40,670 nt of DNA, from contig NZ_JAMXOT010000102.1 in the NCBI RefSeq assembly GCF_024220515.1, forward strand, positions 1-40,670, written 5' to 3'. The translations under genes and the position numbers were made by a program. Shown here piece by piece: positions 15,878 to 24,216 of this stretch. How positions within the stretch are numbered: the stretch's first letter is position 1; every line of letters starts with the position of its first letter. The notes under the pieces were generated by a model. It saw nothing but the letters and a program-made list of their open reading frames with translations, did no database searches and was not told the origin of the DNA. Source of the DNA: Oscillatoria sp. HE19RPO (GTDB taxonomy: Bacteria; Cyanobacteriota; Cyanobacteriia; Cyanobacteriales; Laspinemataceae).

Positions 15878-16846
15878 ATGACCTCTACTGTTTCCGGTCC
15901 TCCCCTCACGGTTCATATTGGATCGAGAAAAAGCCAATTGGCTTTAGTGCAAACCCATTGGGTGCAAGAACAACTCCAAAAACATTTTCCCGATCGCCGG
16001 TTTGAAGTTCATACCATGAGCACTCAAGGGGACATCATCCTCGATGTCGCCCTTGCCAAAATTGGGGATAAAGGACTGTTCACCAAAGAATTAGAAGTCG
16101 GAATGCTGCAACGAGAAACCGATCTCGCCGTCCATTCCCTCAAGGACCTCCCTACCAATCTCCCGGAAGGACTCATCCTCGGATGCATCACCGAACGGGA
16201 AAATCCCGCAGATGCTCTCGTAGTCCATGAGAAACACCGAGATAAACAACTGGAAACCCTCCCGGCAGGGGCCGTGATTGGCACCTCTTCCCTGAGACGC
16301 CTAGCCCAGTTGCGCCATCACTATCCCCATTTGGAGTTTAAAGACATTCGGGGAAACCTCAACACCCGATTAGCCAAACTGGATGAAGGACAGTATGACG
16401 CGATTATCCTCGCCTTCGCAGGATTACACCGCCTGGGAATGGCCGATCGCATTCATCAAGTCATTCCCCCGGAAATCTCCCTCCATGCCGTCGGACAAGG
16501 CGCACTCGGCATCGAATGCCGCGCCAACGACCCGGAAATCCTGGACCTACTCAAAGTCCTGGAACATCCGGAAACCGCTCAACGCTGTCATGCAGAACGG
16601 GCCTTTTTACGCAGACTGGAAGGGGGTTGTCAAGTCCCGATCGGGGTCAATACCCAGATTCAGGACAACACCCTCACCTTAACCGGCATGGTTGCCAGTC
16701 TCGATGGCAAGCGACTCCTCAAAGAGAAAGTCACAGGTCCCGCCACTGACGCAGAAAAACTCGGCATCCAACTCGCCGAAACCTTGCGTCAAATGGGTGC
16801 TCAGGAAATCCTCGATGAAATCTTTGCTCAAATTCAGCGCAGTTAA
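15878..16846 (+). CDS. hemC: Hydroxymethylbilane synthase (porphobilinogen deaminase)
   Basis: Joins four porphobilinogens into hydroxymethylbilane in the tetrapyrrole pathway that supplies chlorophyll, bilins and haem. The 322-aa protein shows [12 protein letters not shown] (14-25), the catalytic Asp90 in HSLKDLP, GTSSLRR (135-141), [11 protein letters not shown] (155-165) and the dipyrromethane-cofactor Cys251 in [11 protein letters not shown] start it at ATG 15878; a TTG frame from 15836 would add 14 basic residues not typical of the family. It is followed by the GH108 gene after 128 bp. Confidence 0.96.
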   Translation: MTSTVSGPPLTVHIGSRKSQLALVQTHWVQEQLQKHFPDRRFEVHTMSTQGDIILDVALAKIGDKGLFTKELEVGMLQRETDLAVHSLKDLPTNLPEGLILGCITERENPADALVVHEKHRDKQLETLPAGAVIGTSSLRRLAQLRHHYPHLEFKDIRGNLNTRLAKLDEGQYDAIILAFAGLHRLGMADRIHQVIPPEISLHAVGQGALGIECRANDPEILDLLKVLEHPETAQRCHAERAFLRRLEGGCQVPIGVNTQIQDNTLTLTGMVASLDGKRLLKEKVTGPATDAEKLGIQLAETLRQMGAQEILDEIFAQIQRS

Positions 16847-16974
16847 TCCAGGCAAGGGAGAAATTTTACCGGGAGAGTACGGGTCAGTACCTTGACCGAG
16901 TGAATTTTAGTAGAGACGCTGCTATGGAATGCGTCTCTACTTCACCCTTGCGATCGGAGTACCCAAGATTTCAA

Positions 16975-17700
16975 ATGACTCATTCCATCAACCCCTTTGC
17001 CACTGCGCTACAGTTTACCCTCAAATGGGAAGGCGGGGCCGGACACCCGCAGGACCTCGCTGGTGCCGTCAATCGCGGGATTAGCCAAGGCACCTATGAT
17101 ACCTATCGTCGCAATAAAGGCTTATCGGTTCAATCGGTCCAGTTGCTGAGTGACTCAGAACTGGAAGAGATTTATTTTCACAGTTACTGGAAACTGTCCA
17201 AAGCGGATTTGATGTGTTTGCCGTTGAGTATCGTGCACTTCGATACTGCCGTGAATTTTCATGTCCCCGGCAGCATTGAGTTTTTACAAGAAGCGATCGG
17301 GGGGTTAAGCATTGATGGCAAATTTGGACCGAATACCCAACGCGCTTTGGAGAAATACAACAATCTCGAAACTGCGAAACGGTATTGTCATAGCCGAATT
17401 GCTTATCGTCATCAGCGCGTTAAAGCCGATCCCAGTCAGGAGATATTTTTAGAGGGATGGTTACGGCGCGATCGCGATTTACTCGCCTATATTGAGCAAT
17501 TGGCTCAATCCGCCACCGAGACGCCACCGGAGAAATCTCCCATCTTCTCCTCCGTCCCCCCATTGCCGGAGCAAACGCGAGTCCAGGAACCCGCGAACCC
17601 GACAACATCCGAGGAAAAATCAGAAGAAGTCTTCAAAAAACTCCAGCAGGCGATCGCCTTGCTGCAAGATATCGTCGATACCCTCAAAACCACCCGATAG
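16975..17700 (+). CDS. GH108-family muramidase (phage-type endolysin-like)
   Basis: A 241-aa protein with an N-terminal glycoside hydrolase 108 domain: FTLKWEGGAGHPQDLAGAVN (14-33) carries the catalytic Glu19 in the EGG motif, then NRGISQGTYDTYR. After it comes a peptidoglycan-binding-like block with FDTAVNFHVPGSIEFLQEA, IDGKFGPNTQRAL and a conserved HSRIAYRHQRV. Residues about 165-215 are a Pro/Glu/Ser linker and the last 25 form an amphipathic helix (VFKKLQQAIALLQDIVDTL). GH108 enzymes cleave the glycan strands of peptidoglycan. No signal peptide or holin is visible and no other phage gene lies nearby. ATG 16975 is preferred over the upstream ATG 16900, which adds unrelated sequence. Confidence 0.85.
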   Translation: MTHSINPFATALQFTLKWEGGAGHPQDLAGAVNRGISQGTYDTYRRNKGLSVQSVQLLSDSELEEIYFHSYWKLSKADLMCLPLSIVHFDTAVNFHVPGSIEFLQEAIGGLSIDGKFGPNTQRALEKYNNLETAKRYCHSRIAYRHQRVKADPSQEIFLEGWLRRDRDLLAYIEQLAQSATETPPEKSPIFSSVPPLPEQTRVQEPANPTTSEEKSEEVFKKLQQAIALLQDIVDTLKTTR

Positions 17701-17843
17701 TCGTCATCTCTCAGCAGCCACCCCTGAAGCATTGCCTTCCTCGTCATCCAGTTTTTCATCCCAACATCTATTCCCTGTCTCAGATTTACGATACCCGTCG
17801 GCAGGTATGATGGCGGTACGGATAATTTAAGGGAACTACGCGA

Positions 17844-19274
17844 GTGAAGTTAAAAATATTATTTGTTGCCGCAGAAGCGGCTCCCATTGCTAAAGTGGGT
17901 GGCATGGCAGATGTCGTCGGAGCCTTGCCTAAAATTCTCAGACAGATGGGACATGATGTCCGCATCTTTCTTCCCTACTACGGCTTTCTCCCGGATAAAA
18001 TGGACATTCCCGAGGACCCCGTATGGTCCGGCTATGCCATGTTCCAGGATTTCTCCGTCTATGAAAGCGTCCTTCCCGGAACCGATGTCCCCTTGTATTT
18101 ATTTGGACATCCCTCCTTTATCCCTCGGCGGATTTATGCCGGAGACGATGAAGATTGGCGCTTTACCCTGTTTTCCAATGGTGCAGCAGAATTTGCTTGG
18201 AACTACTGGAAACCCGATTTAATCCATTGCCACGATTGGCATACCGGCATGATTCCAGTTTGGATGAATCAATCCCCGGATATTGCCACCGCCTTCACGA
18301 TTCATAACTTAGCCTATCAAGGACCTTGGCGCTGGAAGTTAGAGCAGATGACCTGGTGTCCCTGGTATATGCAGGGTCATAATACAATGGCCGCAGCGGT
18401 GCAGTATGCCAATCTGGTCAATACGGTTTCTCCCACTTATGCGGAGCAAATTAAGACCCCAGCTTATGGCGAAACCCTAGAAGGGTTAATGTCTTTTATC
18501 AGCAGTAAATTAGTGGGAATTGTCAACGGGATTGATATCGATTCTTACAATCCCGCCACTGATAAATATTTGGAGCAAAATTTCACCGCTGAAACCATCG
18601 AAAAGCGGATGGCGAACAAGATTGCTCTGCAAGAAGAAGTGGGACTGGAGGTTAATAAAAAAGCCTTCTTAATTGGGATGGTGACCCGATTGGTGGAGCA
18701 AAAAGGTTTGGATTTGACCATTCAGATCCTGGACCGATTTATGGCTTATACCGATTCCCAGTTTATTTTACTCGGGACTGGCGATCGCAACTATGAAACC
18801 CAAATGTGGCAACTCGCCACCCGCTATCCCGGACGCATGGCCACCTATTTACTCTACAATGATTCCCTATCGCGCCGCATCTATGCGGGAAGTGATGCCT
18901 TCCTGATGCCGAGTCGCTTTGAACCCTGTGGAATCAGTCAATTATTAGCCATGCGCTATGGTTCTGTTCCCATCGTTCGTCGCACCGGGGGTTTAGTCGA
19001 TACCGTCAGTCACCATGATCCCGTCAATAAACAAGGAACGGGTTACTGTTTCGATCGCTATGAAACCTTAGACCTATTTACCTGTATGATTCGCGCCTGG
19101 GAAGGCTATCGTTATCAGGATTATTGGCAACAACTCCAAATCCGAGGTATGCAACAGGACTTTAGCTGGAATAAATCCGCCAAAGAATATGTCAAGATGT
19201 ATCATTCCATCTATGGCATTACCGAAGAACCCGACGACGCCGTAGAAGCAGCAGCAGAAACCGCTAAATCCTAG
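17844..19274 (+). CDS. glgA: Glycogen synthase (ADP-glucose)
   Basis: Extends alpha-1,4-glucan chains from ADP-glucose in the cytoplasm (GT5 family). The 476-aa protein begins with GTG 17844 after [19 protein letters not shown] (17-29) is the ADP-glucose-binding motif; [11 protein letters not shown] and TIHNLAYQG mark the N-terminal Rossmann domain; [14 protein letters not shown] and [17 protein letters not shown] (the E-x7-E region) mark the C-terminal one. The acidic, Ala-rich tail is not conserved. It is monocistronic, with a hairpin after the stop. Confidence 0.96.
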   Translation: MKLKILFVAAEAAPIAKVGGMADVVGALPKILRQMGHDVRIFLPYYGFLPDKMDIPEDPVWSGYAMFQDFSVYESVLPGTDVPLYLFGHPSFIPRRIYAGDDEDWRFTLFSNGAAEFAWNYWKPDLIHCHDWHTGMIPVWMNQSPDIATAFTIHNLAYQGPWRWKLEQMTWCPWYMQGHNTMAAAVQYANLVNTVSPTYAEQIKTPAYGETLEGLMSFISSKLVGIVNGIDIDSYNPATDKYLEQNFTAETIEKRMANKIALQEEVGLEVNKKAFLIGMVTRLVEQKGLDLTIQILDRFMAYTDSQFILLGTGDRNYETQMWQLATRYPGRMATYLLYNDSLSRRIYAGSDAFLMPSRFEPCGISQLLAMRYGSVPIVRRTGGLVDTVSHHDPVNKQGTGYCFDRYETLDLFTCMIRAWEGYRYQDYWQQLQIRGMQQDFSWNKSAKEYVKMYHSIYGITEEPDDAVEAAAETAKS

Positions 19275-19310
19275 GGGATGATTACATAATTAAATAGCCA
19301 TGAACCCAAG

Positions 19311-19373
19311 CCGGGTTTCTGCTCCTAATTTATGGCTTTTAGTGCCAAAATTGGGGTCAGAAACCCGGTTTTT
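19311..19373 (+). terminator. Terminator of glgA built from the AAACCGGGTTTCT repeat
   Basis: CCGGGTTTCTG (19311-19321) and CAGAAACCCGG (19358-19368) pair over 11 bp, followed by five T. The arms belong to the same palindrome family as the 75-bp repeats at 30916-30990 and 31104-31178, suggesting a mobile palindrome adopted as a terminator. Confidence 0.75.
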
Positions 19374-19414
19374 AACCGTTAGATTACTGATGCTATCTTG
19401 GAGGATTTGAGAGA

Positions 19415-20329
19415 TTACCGCCCTAAAATTTGAGCGCGGATGAAATCTTCGGGATTTTCTGCTACCCATCCCTCCTCAGAAGTAGCGCGAACTTCAAAAT
19501 GGAGATGGGGTTCAGTGCTGTCAGGATTGCCCGAATAACCGACCCTGCCAATTTGTTGAGACTGCCGTACCTGTTCACCGAGAGTAACAGAGATATCACT
19601 CAAATGGGCGTAGCGAGTTTGTTTACCCCCGGCATGATTAATCACAATCAGATTGCCATAGGCACCCCGCTCTCCAGCAAAAACCACCACCCCTTGATCC
19701 GCCGCCAATACTGCGGTCCCGATCGCCGCCTTGTAATCAATCCCACTATGAAACTGCGGTTCTCCACTGCCTGAATTTAACCGAGTATTGCCAAATCTTA
19801 AAATCGGTTCCGCTTCTACCGGCAGAGGATAACCAGGAATCGGATTCAAGGTAGGATCTACAACCGATGACACCGTTCCGGACCCTTCTGGATTGGTACT
19901 GGACCAGATTACTCCCGGAACAAAAACAACCAGAGGAGGGGAGACTAAACAGCCATTATTATCAAAAATTGCCGCTGCCGGTATCTTATAAATTGCTTCT
20001 AAGTCGTTCCAACTTTGTCCCGGTTGGACTCGGACCTCTATCCCATCAACGGGAGGAATCCGAATCGACGTTCCCACCGGCGCTAAACCGCTTTGTAGCT
20101 GCGGATTCATCCCCATAATTGTTTCCGGTTTCAGGTTATATTGGGCGGCGATACTTTCCAGGGTTTCACCATTGGCAATCTGATGACGTTGAATGCGATC
20201 GAGTATCGGAAGTCCCAACATTGCCGGACAATTATTCGTCGGCGATTCGGTATTGGCGGTGGCACTCCAGGGAGTCAGAGTCAGGGAGAGAAGGGCAGGC
20301 AAGAAAATCAGCCAACGAGATAACATCAT
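19415..20329 (-). CDS. Secreted LysM plus M23 peptidoglycan endopeptidase
   Basis: A 304-aa protein with a signal peptide (MMLSRWLIFLPALLSLTLTPWSATA), a LysM domain (about 48-93, HQIANGETLESIAAQYNL...), a second LysM-like stretch (about 97-138) and a C-terminal LytM/M23 metallopeptidase. The zinc ligands are in place: His194 and Asp198 in FHSGIDY, His242 in RYAHLSD and His275/His277 in HLHFE. It should cleave peptide cross-links of peptidoglycan in the periplasm, or act as an amidase activator of the NlpD type; the intact ligands favour an active enzyme. It is convergent with glgA. Confidence 0.93.
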   Translation of the reverse strand: MMLSRWLIFLPALLSLTLTPWSATANTESPTNNCPAMLGLPILDRIQRHQIANGETLESIAAQYNLKPETIMGMNPQLQSGLAPVGTSIRIPPVDGIEVRVQPGQSWNDLEAIYKIPAAAIFDNNGCLVSPPLVVFVPGVIWSSTNPEGSGTVSSVVDPTLNPIPGYPLPVEAEPILRFGNTRLNSGSGEPQFHSGIDYKAAIGTAVLAADQGVVVFAGERGAYGNLIVINHAGGKQTRYAHLSDISVTLGEQVRQSQQIGRVGYSGNPDSTEPHLHFEVRATSEEGWVAENPEDFIRAQILGR

Positions 20330-20470
20330 AGCAATTCCAGGGTAAGTATCGAGAGTGAACCCTATATCAAAGTTCAGGCTAATTTCGGAAAATCAAGGTT
20401 TTTGGTTGGATTTTACCATAATTTTTCAACCCCTGCACTCCTGCTATGGTTTCCCCTCTTAGTTCGTAGT

Positions 20471-20657
20471 AACGACTTCAGTCGTTTCTTATCTTAGTTT
20501 GTAGTAACGACTTCAGTCGTTCTTCTTCGTTCGTAGTAACGACTTCAGTCGTTTCTTATCTTAGTTTTTAGTAACGACTTCAGTCGTTTCCCTCTTAGTT
20601 CGTAGTAACGACTTCAGTCGTTATCTTTCTTCGTTCGTAGTAACGACTTCAGTCGTT
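20471..20657. repeat. Array A: six copies of AACGACTTCAGTCGTT
   Basis: The 16-mer begins at 20471, 20506, 20538, 20573, 20607 and 20642, so the period is 32-35 bp. Most copies are preceded by TTCGTAGT. Each is a near-perfect palindrome (AACGACT-TC-AGTCGTT), and the central TC gives it a direction. All six point the same way. The spacers are short, partly repeated T/C-rich strings, unlike unique CRISPR spacers. Confidence 0.96.
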
Positions 20658-20818
20658 TCCCCTCTTAGTTTACAATCTCCATAAATTAAAAATATTATTT
20701 TGTTACAAAAACTATTATTATTGTTATTTTTTGCCATAACCATTCCAATAAATTCAAATAATTTGATTGGGCAATATTAATTAACCCAAGATTCACGTAT
20801 CACCTATAAAAATGTAGG

Positions 20819-20836
20819 GGCGATTCGCGAATCGCC
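20819..20836. repeat. Perfect 18-bp palindrome of the GTAGGGGCRATTC family
   Basis: GGCGATTCGCGAATCGCC, preceded by GTAGG, lies 8 bp before the second array. A relative is at 37281-37310. It belongs to a palindrome type common in filamentous cyanobacterial genomes. Confidence 0.8.
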
Positions 20837-20843
20837 TTTAAGA

Positions 20844-21088
20844 AACGACTGAAGTCGTTACTACGAACGAAGAAGAACGACTGAAGTCGTTACTACGAAC
20901 TAAGAAGAACGACTGAAGTCGTTACTACGAACTAAGATAAGAAACGACTGAAGTCGTTACTACGAACTAAGAGGGGAAACGACTGAAGTCGTTACTACGA
21001 ACACCGGATAACGACTGAAGTCGTTACTACGAACACCGGATAACGACTGAAGTCGTTACTACGAACTTAAGAAACGACTGAAGTCGTT
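20844..21088. repeat. Array B: eight copies of AACGACTGAAGTCGTT, opposite orientation
   Basis: The reverse complement of the array A unit begins at 20844, 20876, 20908, 20943, 20978, 21010, 21042 and 21073, each followed by ACTACGAAC. Spacing is 31-35 bp. Arrays A and B face each other around a 186-bp centre, so the locus is one large inverted repeat. Confidence 0.96.
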
Positions 21089-21144
21089 ACTACGAACTGG
21101 GGGAAATGCTTGAAATTGGGCGGTTGCAAGGGATCCAAATACCA

Positions 21145-21177
21145 ACAATCCCGTCCGAATGATTCGGGCGGGATTGT
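21145..21177. repeat. 15-bp hairpin near the ubiA 3' end
   Basis: ACAATCCCGTCCGAA (21145-21159), a TGA loop and TTCGGGCGGGATTGT (21163-21177), with one T-G wobble. No T-run follows directly on either strand, so a terminator role for ubiA (minus strand) is only possible. Confidence 0.7.
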
Positions 21178-21334
21178 CTGTTATAAAGATTTTTAAAAAG
21201 GCCAAGGGCCTGTCTTATGAACACCTGCAAGGGGTGCGGTTTGTTATGGTTCTACTCTATCTGAACCTAGGGCGGAAGATGATCCCCCTTTGGATAGAAC
21301 TGAATGAACCAGCAGACAGAGACTAGGACGGGAT

Positions 21335-22219
21335 TTAGGCTAAAATTCCGGCAATCATGCCAGCGAGTAAGACAAATCCGATCGCCACATTTTGACCAAA
21401 AATCTGGCCGTAAGTGGTTCTGGGAATGTCTTCCTGGCGCAGTTGGAGATATTCCCAACTCCACAGCAGAACAGCGATCGCCACGGCAATCCAAAAGGGG
21501 AAAGTTAAATCTAGCCGGATCCCCTCCCAAATCAACAATCCCGCAGTCGCCACAAAGAACAAAGCAACAGCTTCTGCCGCCCGACTGCCAAAAAATAAGG
21601 CGCTGGAGTTCACCCCCAACCGGCGATCGTCCTCGCGATCGCTCATGGCATACACCGTATCAAATCCCAAGGTCCATAACACCGTGGCCCCCCATAAAAT
21701 CCAGGTTGCGGTCTCTAAGTGAGATGCTGCGGCACTCCAGCTAATTAGCACCGCAAATCCCCAGGCGATGGACAACACCAACTGAGGCACCGGAAACACT
21801 CGTTTCGCCAGAGGATAGCCAATAATCACCGGGACTGCCGCCACCGATAAGCCAAAACTCAGGGGATTGAGATACAGTGCCAGAATCCCTGCACAGGCAA
21901 AGGCGACGACTGCGACTACAATGCCAATTTTGATAGACAATTCGCGGGATGCCAACGGGCGATCGCGCGTGCGTTCCACTTGCGGATCAATATCCCGATC
22001 CCACAAATCATTCACCACGCAACCGGCGGCACTGGTTGCCAGGGACCCTAAAATAATCACCCCAACCAGAAGTACCGGGGGGGTTCCTTCCGCCGCTAAA
22101 AATACGGCCCACAGCGCCGGAATCATTAAAATCAGACGTCCGGCAGGTTTATTCCACCGTAACAGCCGGATGACTGCTTGCCAAGTCGGTTCGCTCGGGT
22201 TGGGTTGTGACGTTACCAT
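21335..22219 (-). CDS. ubiA: 4-hydroxybenzoate polyprenyltransferase (plastoquinone synthesis)
   Basis: Attaches the solanesyl chain to 4-hydroxybenzoate, which in cyanobacteria leads to plastoquinone-9. The 294-aa integral membrane protein has about nine helices and both Asp-rich motifs of the UbiA superfamily: NDLWDRDID (70-78) and YAMSDREDD (190-198). RTRDRPLASRELS follows the first motif as usual. It starts at ATG 22219 and is divergent from ppx, with 297 bp between them. Confidence 0.93.
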   Translation of the reverse strand: MVTSQPNPSEPTWQAVIRLLRWNKPAGRLILMIPALWAVFLAAEGTPPVLLVGVIILGSLATSAAGCVVNDLWDRDIDPQVERTRDRPLASRELSIKIGIVVAVVAFACAGILALYLNPLSFGLSVAAVPVIIGYPLAKRVFPVPQLVLSIAWGFAVLISWSAAASHLETATWILWGATVLWTLGFDTVYAMSDREDDRRLGVNSSALFFGSRAAEAVALFFVATAGLLIWEGIRLDLTFPFWIAVAIAVLLWSWEYLQLRQEDIPRTTYGQIFGQNVAIGFVLLAGMIAGILA

Positions 22220-22516
22220 TACATTTACTTAAATTAATTCGCGACAGGTTTCATTAATACGATATCGTTAATCTTGGGTTCAACAGTGGAATCGATCCCT
22301 GACCCCGGGATATCGGTTGGATGCAGTCTCGTCATCCAGAGCGAAAATTTGTCAATGCTTTAATCAGCAACCTCCGGGTGAGTTAAGTCAATCCAACATC
22401 AAGGATGCAACGTTTGCCTCTTTAACCGGAGATTTTCCTCAATTCCGGTTCGATTCCGGCTTGCACCCCAGTCTTAGTCAGGCGATCGCCGCCTTAATCT
22501 CCTGGAGGGAAAAACA

Positions 22517-24166
22517 ATGACCTTGAGCAAATCCGTTCCCATCGTGAGGATTACGGACCCCGATGTGGGGAAACAACATATTCTCGCTGCAGTCGATATG
22601 GGGACGAACTCCCTGCACATGGTCGTGGTCAAAATCGACCCAACCCTACCGGCCTTTACAATTATCACCCGGGAAAAAGAAACCGTCCGTCTGGGCGATC
22701 GCGACATCAAAACCGGCAACCTCAAACCGGAAGTTATGGCACGCACCCTCAAAGCGCTGCGCCGCTTCCAGCAACGCGCCGAGAGTCTCAATGCGGAACA
22801 AGTGGTTGCGGTTGCCACCTCTGCCATGCGCGAAGCCCCCAATGGAAGGGACTTTCTCAAAGAAATCGAAACCGAACTGGGACTGCGGGTCAGTTTAATT
22901 TCTGGACAGGAAGAGGCGCGACGGATCTACCTTGGCGTTCTCTCGGGAATGGACTTTAACGAAGAACCGCATATCATTATTGATATTGGGGGCGGTTCTA
23001 CGGAACTGATTTTAGGGGATGGTCAGGAACCCCGTTCCCTGAGTAGCACGAAAATTGGGGCCGTGCGTCTGACCAGCGAATTTATTACCACGGACCCCAT
23101 TAGTAACAGCGAGTTTGACTTTTTGCAAGCCTACATTCGCGGGATGTTAGAGCGTCCAGTGGAGGAGTTGCAGGCGCGGTTGTACTTGGAGGAACAGCCT
23201 CGGTTGGTGGGGACTTCGGGAACCATTGAAACCCTAGCTGTGGCGATCGCCCGGGAAAAACAGGGAGTCGAACCCTCTCCCTTAACCGGCTATCAATTCA
23301 AATTAAAAGACTTATCCGATTTTGTCCAACGCTTGCGGAAACTCTCCTACAATCAACGGTTAGACATTCCGGGGATGTCGGACAAGCGCGCCGAAATTAT
23401 CCTCCCGGGGGCTTTGATTTTGCTCGAAGCGATGACCCTGTTGAAGATGGACTCCCTCACCGTCTGCGAGCGATCGCTGCGGGAAGGGGTGATCGTTGAT
23501 TGGATGCTCACCCACGGATTCATTGAGGACCGTCTGCGCTATCAGAGTTCCATCCGTCAACGTAGTACCCTGAAAATTGCCCAAAAACATCACGTTAATC
23601 TCGACTCTGCCGAACGAATTGCGGGATTTGTGCTGACTCTATTCGATCGCACCCAAGGGTTACTTCATGACTGGGGTTTAAATGAACGAGAATTACTCTG
23701 GTCAGCGGCAATTTTGCATAACTGCGGGATTCATATTAGTCATTCGGCTCATCACAAACACTCCTATTATCTAATTCGCAATGGGGAGTTGCTGGGATAT
23801 ACGGATACTGAGGTGGAAATCATCGCCAATCTGGCTCGCTATCATCGCCAGAGTGCACCGAAGAAGAAGCATGATAATTATCGGAATTTGCCGAGTAAGC
23901 AACATCGCAAAATGGTCAGTCAATTGAGTGCGTTGTTACGGTTGGCTGTTGCCTTGGACCGCCGCCAAGTTGGGGCGATCGCTCAACTCGGTTGCCGCTA
24001 TTTCCCCGACACCCAACAACTGCATTTAATCCTCCATCCCAATGCACCCGATGACCCTTGCGTGTTAGAACTCTGGAGTCTCGACCAGAAAAAAGTCGTA
24101 TTTGAAGAAGAATATGACGTTCAATTAATCCCCAAACTAGAAGCGGTTCCGGCTGCCCTGCGCTAA
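22517..24166 (+). CDS. ppx: Exopolyphosphatase Ppx/GppA family
   Basis: Releases phosphate from polyphosphate ends and/or hydrolyses pppGpp in the cytoplasm. The 549-aa protein has the ASKHA phosphate motif DMGTNSLHMVV (27-37), the second motif IIDIGGGSTELI (about 154-165) and SGTIETLAVAI. The C-terminal half carries the HD-like helical domain (LLWSAAILHNCGIHISHSAHHKHS, about 394 onward). That is the long Ppx form rather than a short GppA. ATG 22517 follows a GGAGGG ribosome-binding site. A Wzz-like gene follows after 50 bp on the same strand, probably cotranscribed. Confidence 0.94.
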   Translation: MTLSKSVPIVRITDPDVGKQHILAAVDMGTNSLHMVVVKIDPTLPAFTIITREKETVRLGDRDIKTGNLKPEVMARTLKALRRFQQRAESLNAEQVVAVATSAMREAPNGRDFLKEIETELGLRVSLISGQEEARRIYLGVLSGMDFNEEPHIIIDIGGGSTELILGDGQEPRSLSSTKIGAVRLTSEFITTDPISNSEFDFLQAYIRGMLERPVEELQARLYLEEQPRLVGTSGTIETLAVAIAREKQGVEPSPLTGYQFKLKDLSDFVQRLRKLSYNQRLDIPGMSDKRAEIILPGALILLEAMTLLKMDSLTVCERSLREGVIVDWMLTHGFIEDRLRYQSSIRQRSTLKIAQKHHVNLDSAERIAGFVLTLFDRTQGLLHDWGLNERELLWSAAILHNCGIHISHSAHHKHSYYLIRNGELLGYTDTEVEIIANLARYHRQSAPKKKHDNYRNLPSKQHRKMVSQLSALLRLAVALDRRQVGAIAQLGCRYFPDTQQLHLILHPNAPDDPCVLELWSLDQKKVVFEEEYDVQLIPKLEAVPAALR

Positions 24167-24216
24167 CGGTTTTAGTTGCTCATTTTGCTAACCCTTTAAT
24201 CCGGTGTCTGCAAGCC

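Larger units (their letters stand above)
20330..21334. other. 1-kb intergenic region filled by palindrome arrays
   Basis: The gap between the M23 gene and ubiA contains two arrays of a 16-nt palindrome, an AT-rich centre, and a 15-bp hairpin at 21145-21177. No gene is visible in it. Confidence 0.85.

Noticed and set aside
20471-21088. CRISPR array
   Set aside because: Repeats are only 16 nt and palindromic, the spacers are short and themselves repeated, orientation switches midway and no cas gene is near.
22376-22470. Possible tRNA (T-loop-like GGTTCGATTCC)
   Set aside because: The T-loop-like string is present, but the acceptor stem does not pair and no D-arm or anticodon stem can be drawn.
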